The notes under the pieces are model-generated. The model worked only from the letters and a program-made list of their open reading frames with translations, was not told the origin of the DNA and made no database searches. Of a stretch of 9,028 bases of DNA, positions 6,095 through 9,028 are shown in pieces. A program made the translations under genes and the position numbers. Where the stretch lies: assembly GCA_035259385.1 (NCBI GenBank), contig DATFWL010000031.1, positions 1 to 9,028 of the forward strand. The letters run 5' to 3'. The stretch's first letter is position 1; each line of letters starts with the position of its first letter. This DNA comes from QHWK01 sp035259385 (GTDB lineage Bacteria; Acidobacteriota; Vicinamibacteria; Vicinamibacterales; CAVVIG01).

Positions 6095-6278
6095 TGTCGA
6101 TCGCCACAGTACATGGTCGCTTCGAACGCACGATCGGCAGCGAGACGGGGACCATGGCCTTCCGCCGTTCGGTCTTCAGGAGTTGCTTGACGCCGCGCAG
6201 GATGAGGGCCCTCGTCGAACTCCCTTCACGCGCCGCGCGGGACTTCAGTTGACGGTACATCCCGTCCGGGATATCCAC
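6063..6278 (-). CDS. vapB: VapB-type antitoxin, start codon disturbed
   Basis: The protein partners the PIN toxin. Its N-terminus looks like a ribbon-helix-helix DNA-binding fold (VDIPDGMYRQLKSRAAREG, then RALILRGVKQLL) and its C-terminal tail, PIVRSKRPCT to the end AFP, would bind VapC. In relatives the strand begins several residues earlier, roughly M-x-RTTVDIP. Here the frame also encodes TRTT just before VDIP, but no ATG is in frame. The only in-frame start is GTG at 6278-6276, which would drop part of the strand, and a stop lies just upstream. Two ATGs at 6306 and 6298 are in the other two frames, next to an 8-bp tandem repeat. Either a one-base loss has broken the start, or GTG is used. 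The gene is upstream of and overlaps the toxin gene. Confidence 0.72.
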   Translation of the reverse strand: MDIPDGMYRQLKSRAAREGSSTRALILRGVKQLLKTERRKAMVPVSLPIVRSKRPCTVAIDNARIYDLAFP

Positions 6279-6290
6279 AGTCGTTCGCGT

Positions 6291-6306
6291 GTTGCCATGT
6301 TGCCAT
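6291..6306 (-). repeat. 8-bp tandem repeat at the antitoxin start
   Basis: Read on the minus strand, ATGGCAAC is repeated twice head to tail. Each unit carries an ATG, but neither is in the antitoxin frame. By frame arithmetic a third unit would put the first ATG in frame. Confidence 0.8.
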
Positions 6307-6315
6307 ATTTATGGC
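6302..6315. promoter_or_regulatory. 14-bp palindrome, candidate antitoxin operator
   Basis: GCCATATTTATGGC is a perfect inverted repeat with 6-bp arms and a TT centre. It lies just upstream of the antitoxin gene in an otherwise GC-rich stretch. VapB-type ribbon-helix-helix proteins repress their own operon from such palindromes, so this is the natural operator candidate. The AT-rich centre may also belong to the promoter. Confidence 0.5.
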
Positions 6316-6985
6316 GTAGCCGGCAACGGCGATGCGCTCGTGGCCGACCTGACGGCGCGCGGCCGCCGCGTGCCAAGCCTGCATTGAGGGCCAACCGATC
6401 GGCAGCCTGCGGGAGGTGCCCTTCCATCGACGCGGCCGCATGATCAGCGACCGGCGACGAGTGACCCACGGAGCTCGTGTGGTAACGGCGCACGCTCCTC
6501 GTCCCAGGCAATTCCTCCAGCCGGGCGTAGAGCGCGCACTGCCGTGTTCGCGCAGCGCCCTGTTGGCCCATAGACGCTCGTACTGCCCAACCTGACGAGA
6601 ACTCGCGCACGGAATTGCAGAATGTCGGCAAAAATAGCTGCGACACGAGCGCGAGGCCTCCTTGCAATCGCCAGGCTACGGCGCAATTCTACCCACCAAC
6701 CCTATCCGATTCGTTTTTGCCGCTCGGGCACCGACCGGATCAGAATTTGTGCACGCTTCAGGATGAATTTCGCCGCGGCTATCTCTCGAACGATATATGG
6801 AATCGGCGGTCAATTGGCTGCTTTCGAACAACTCATTCACCGACTCGTGAATTCGTTGAAACGGTGCCTTCCTTCCGGCCTGAATCCCCCTATAATGCCA
6901 GCTTCCTCTCGGGTTTCCCTCGGTCGGCGTGCGTCGGCGGCCCAATCCACGTTCTTACGCTTGGCCATTGATCGCGAGGTGCTTC
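6316..6985. other. About 670 bases without a convincing gene; faint recombinase trace
   Basis: No frame here reads like a preserved protein. On the minus strand, about 6375-6480, one frame encodes VGHSSPVADHAAASMEG and then HLPQAADRL. This resembles the end of tyrosine recombinases (LGHSS...YAHLSPEHLQ.AADRL), but the catalytic Tyr position is Ala and the Arg box is missing in that frame, so at best it is a relic. The right part is the leader of the phospholipase D-like gene, with a -10 box at 6891-6896. Confidence 0.4.
6891..6896 (+). promoter_or_regulatory. Consensus -10 box TATAAT upstream of the phospholipase D-like gene
   Basis: TATAAT stands in a GC-rich surrounding about 90 bases before the chosen start at 6986. 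No good -35 element lies at the usual spacing; TTGAAA at 6856-6861 is too far upstream. Promoter function is plausible but unproven. Confidence 0.4.
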
Positions 6986-8164
6986 GTGCGCAGTCACCAT
7001 GTCTCTGGATCGGCGGTCGGTGTCGTCGCGGGCTCTCACGTCGCGGTAACCCTTCTGAGAGACACCGCTCATGGGGGCGATCCGAGTCAGCCGCGGGCGG
7101 TCGCTCAGCAGTTGACCGAGTTCGTAGCCGCTGCAAAAACGTCCGTTCATATCGCCATTTACGATTTTCGCCTCAGCGCCGCTCTGGGAAAGAGCTTCAT
7201 CGACGCGCTGATCGAACGCGCTGCCTCTGGACTTGACGTCAAAATCGCTTACGACCATACCAAGCCGAACACAAAAACGACCGACGCCTTCATCGCAATG
7301 GGTGGTGACCCAGCACCCAAGGGCACCCACGTTGCGATGAAGAAGCACTTCGCCAAAACGCCAGTCCAAACGAAGGCGATCTTGACGATTCCCGATGCCA
7401 TCGCTGACAAGGAGGTTGGCACCGAGCCGATCGAGGGCAGCCATTTGATGCACAGCAAGTACATCATTCGGGACGCCCACACTGCCGATGCCGCTGTCCT
7501 CACCGGGTCTGCAAATTTCACTGACGACGCCTGGACGCACCAAGAGAACAACGTTCTCGAGATTCGCTCGCCTGAATTGGCTCAGTACTATGAGACGGAT
7601 TTCCAGGAGCTTTGGGCAACCGGAAACATCAAGTCCACTGGCGTAAATGATCTTGGATCTGTGTGGGCTGGCAGTTCCGAAATCGACGTCGCCTTCGCTC
7701 CTGGCGAAGGGCCGACGATCGACAGCCACGTCGCAGCATTGATCTCTGCCGCCCGCCGTCGCGTAAAGATCGCTTCGATGGTCATCACATCGCAGCAGAT
7801 TCTCGGTGCTCTGAACGACGTTCTTCAAAACGATCGGGTGCCTATTGATGGCATCTACGACGGGTCAGAAATGGATCACACGGTCGCCACGTGGAAGAAG
7901 AGCGGCTCGCCGCAATTGCCATTGTTTGACGCGCTCGCCAAGCACCTCGTGAAGAAACACTCCAATGTATATTCACCGACTGCCACGCACAATTTCATGC
8001 ACGACAAAATCGTCGTCTGCGACGACGCGATTGCAACTGGAAGCTTCAATCTCTCCAAGAACGCGACTATGAATGCTGAAAACTCACTCATCATTCACGA
8101 CACCGCGCTGGCCGACGATTACGCCGCCTACATCGACCAGATCACGGCCGCGTATCGTAAATGA
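6986..8164 (+). CDS. Phospholipase D-like protein with two HKD motifs (nuclease or lipid hydrolase)
   Basis: With the GTG start at 6986, preceded by GAGG (6976-6979) at six bases, the protein has 392 residues; the frame is open back to 6929. It carries two HxKx4D motifs: His156-Lys158-Asp163 (HSKYIIRD), followed by GSANFT, and His339-Lys341-Asp346 (HDKIVVCD), followed by GSFNLS. This is the full bilobal active site of the PLD superfamily, which cleaves phosphodiester bonds through a phosphohistidine. The first lobe starts with VHIAIYDFRL (about 54-63), the second with RVKIASMVIT (about 259-268). No clear signal peptide or membrane segment is seen. Bacterial members include DNA nucleases, some in phage defence, and lipid enzymes; the substrate cannot be told from sequence. 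The gene is intact and alone, between a toxin-antitoxin pair and transposase relics, which fits cargo of a mobile region. Confidence 0.85.
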   Translation: MRSHHVSGSAVGVVAGSHVAVTLLRDTAHGGDPSQPRAVAQQLTEFVAAAKTSVHIAIYDFRLSAALGKSFIDALIERAASGLDVKIAYDHTKPNTKTTDAFIAMGGDPAPKGTHVAMKKHFAKTPVQTKAILTIPDAIADKEVGTEPIEGSHLMHSKYIIRDAHTADAAVLTGSANFTDDAWTHQENNVLEIRSPELAQYYETDFQELWATGNIKSTGVNDLGSVWAGSSEIDVAFAPGEGPTIDSHVAALISAARRRVKIASMVITSQQILGALNDVLQNDRVPIDGIYDGSEMDHTVATWKKSGSPQLPLFDALAKHLVKKHSNVYSPTATHNFMHDKIVVCDDAIATGSFNLSKNATMNAENSLIIHDTALADDYAAYIDQITAAYRK

Positions 8165-8192
8165 CCGATTTTATTTAGAGTCAGAATGAAAC

Positions 8193-8275
8193 GACCGGCT
8201 CCGATTCGCAGCTCGTGGGTTACGCTGCGTGATTGGAGTCAACACATCGCAGAGCCACGTGCGAAGGAGCCGGTC
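8193..8275 (+). promoter_or_regulatory. 10-bp inverted repeat enclosing the leader and hiding the ribosome binding site of an IS110 relic
   Basis: GACCGGCTCC (8193-8202) and GGAGCCGGTC (8266-8275) are perfect inverted copies, 63 bases apart. The right arm includes the GGAG of the ribosome binding site and ends directly before the ATG at 8276. In RNA the stem would block translation initiation. It may instead frame the leader RNA of the IS110-type element. Confidence 0.6.
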
Positions 8276-8450
8276 ATGAGCAACGTACGAGTTATCGGTC
8301 TCGACGCCCACGCAGAAACGCAGAAACGATCGCCGTTGCGGTCGCGGAACCCAACAGTGAAGTGCGGTCGTTGGGCATGATTCCGAACCACGCGGCGTCG
8401 ATCCAGAAGTTGATAAAAAGGCTGGGATCGGCCAAGAGCTCCGCGTTTTG
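8276..8450 (+). pseudogene. IS110-family transposase, N-terminal relic of a second lineage
   Basis: The ATG at 8276 follows AAGGAG (8264-8269) and opens with MSNVRVIGLDAHAET, the first strand of an IS110 RuvC-like domain with its Asp. The frame is then broken. The eight bases GCAGAAAC are duplicated (8312-8327), and the true continuation IAVAVAEPNSEVRSLGMIP, then NHAASIQKLIKRLGSAK, lies one frame on. Near 8440 a further shift is needed to read KELRV. After that I no longer recognise the protein, so more than 80% of the usual length is missing. It differs clearly from the two large IS110 copies: it lacks their 30-residue N-terminal extension and has DAHAET rather than DVGNST after the first strand. 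It is a dead remnant of another IS110 element. Confidence 0.75.
8312..8327 (+). repeat. 8-bp tandem duplication that breaks the IS110 relic
   Basis: GCAGAAAC occurs twice head to tail. Removing one copy restores the reading frame from DAHAET into IAVAVAEP, so the duplication is the inactivating event at this point. Confidence 0.85.
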
Positions 8451-8658
8451 CTTCGTGTGGCTGCTGAAAACCTCGTCGGGCGATCGGCAAGCCGCTGTCG
8501 AGAGCGGATCGACTTGAGTCGTGACCTCACATTACCAGGACGGTCGCGTGCCGGCTCGCTCAAAAGGCGCGTTGGGACAGCAATTCCCGATGGCCAGAAC
8601 CATTTGGGCTGATGTGGCGTCGAACGCAGGCAGCTGCTGGAAACTGATGAATCGTGAG
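8451..8658. other. About 200 bases of unrecognised debris between two transposase relics
   Basis: I see no gene or clear structure here. It separates the broken IS110 relic from the 3' end of the converging rve-type transposase and probably contains the ends of both former elements, but no terminal repeats could be identified. Confidence 0.4.
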
Positions 8659-9028
8659 CTACGCCGCGCCGCGTTCATAGTGGTGATGCAAGCCACCAAG
8701 GTGCGGGATCGCTACGATCGCACCGGTCGCCGGAGCGACAGGGCGTGAGATCGGTGAATCTCTGTTGAGCGAGAGATGAGTGCGCGATTTCAGGTAGTAC
8801 TCGATGTACGCGGGCAAGGTGCGACGCAATCCGTGCTCGTTCATGATGATGATGTGATCGAGGCACTTGCGGCGAATCGATCCGATCAGGCGCTCCGCGT
8901 TCTACCACGGTGACGGTGGAGCTGTGAGAGTGCCCTGGATGCCGACCGTCGCCGCTGTGGTCACCACCGTAGCGTAGAAGGCTGAATCACGATGGTGGAG
9001 CAGATATCGCGGAGCCTCGTACCAGGGA
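8659..9028 (-). pseudogene. C-terminal part of an rve-type (DDE) transposase, with in-frame stop (cut by window edge)
   Basis: One minus-strand frame runs from the window edge to the stop at 8661-8659. It reads APRYLLHHRDSAFYA (second catalytic Asp in HHRD), VGIQGTLTAPPSPW, then a TAG at 8904-8902 where relatives have Gln of SPWQN, then NAERLIGSIRRKCLDH with the catalytic Glu, and finally YLKSRTHLSLN and VAIPHLGGLHHHYERGAA. Relatives usually have two more residues between NA and ERLIGS, so six bases also seem lost. This C-terminus is common in integrase-core transposases (IS481/IS3-like) of Acidobacteriota and other soil bacteria. Its first catalytic Asp lies outside the window. The premature stop would remove Glu and the C-terminal region, so the gene is dead. 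Confidence 0.8.

Noticed and set aside
6890..7828. Minus-strand open frame of 312 residues over the phospholipase D-like gene
   Set aside because: The opposite strand carries two complete HKD motifs. The antisense translation shows no recognisable motif.
1..9028. CRISPR array
   Set aside because: No regularly spaced repeats are present. The only short repeats are single tandem duplications and element ends.

Overview
The window is GC-rich DNA from an environmental bacterium. The one chromosomal-looking gene start, at the left edge, is the beginning of an exported protein resembling the N-termini of TonB-dependent receptors common in Acidobacteriota. That lineage is an inference from gene style only. 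The rest is an accessory region built from mobile elements, their debris, a toxin-antitoxin pair and one HKD-type phospholipase D-like enzyme.

Layout. At 1-132 (minus) is the start of the exported protein. At 562-606 is the 3' half of a tRNA-Lys(CTT) gene, cut at the anticodon loop. A complete IS5-family insertion sequence (614-1852) follows it, with 20-bp inverted ends, a TTAG target duplication and a frameshifted transposase. Directly after the IS, on the opposite strand, is the 3' half of a tRNA-Asn(GTT) gene (1869-1914), also cut at the anticodon loop. Before the IS arrived the two tRNA halves stood tail to tail, only about 19 bp apart. They look like attachment-site scars of integrative elements.

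From about 1935 to 5412 lie two related but non-identical IS110-family elements in tandem, same orientation. Each has a recombinase of 477-478 residues preceded by about 240 bases of partly conserved non-coding DNA. That leader contains conserved blocks around a hairpin whose sequence differs completely between copies while its pairing is kept, as expected of a bridge (seek) RNA. Copy 1 has Thr where copy 2 has Ser in the C-terminal motif believed to hold the catalytic serine, so copy 1 may be inactive.

From 5654 to 6278 (minus) is a VapC/VapB-type toxin-antitoxin pair with overlapping genes and a 14-bp palindrome upstream that could be the operator. The antitoxin start is odd: both upstream ATGs are out of frame, beside an 8-bp tandem repeat. 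The stretch 6316-6985 holds no convincing gene, only a weak trace of a tyrosine recombinase tail and a -10 box. A two-HKD phospholipase D-like protein is at 6986-8164 (plus).

The right end (8193-9028) holds two transposase relics. One is an IS110-type N-terminal fragment broken by an 8-bp tandem duplication. The other, reading in from the right edge on the minus strand, is the C-terminal part of an rve-type (DDE) transposase with an in-frame stop. The general picture is an insertion hot spot beside tRNA genes, in which recombinases of several families have decayed next to each other.
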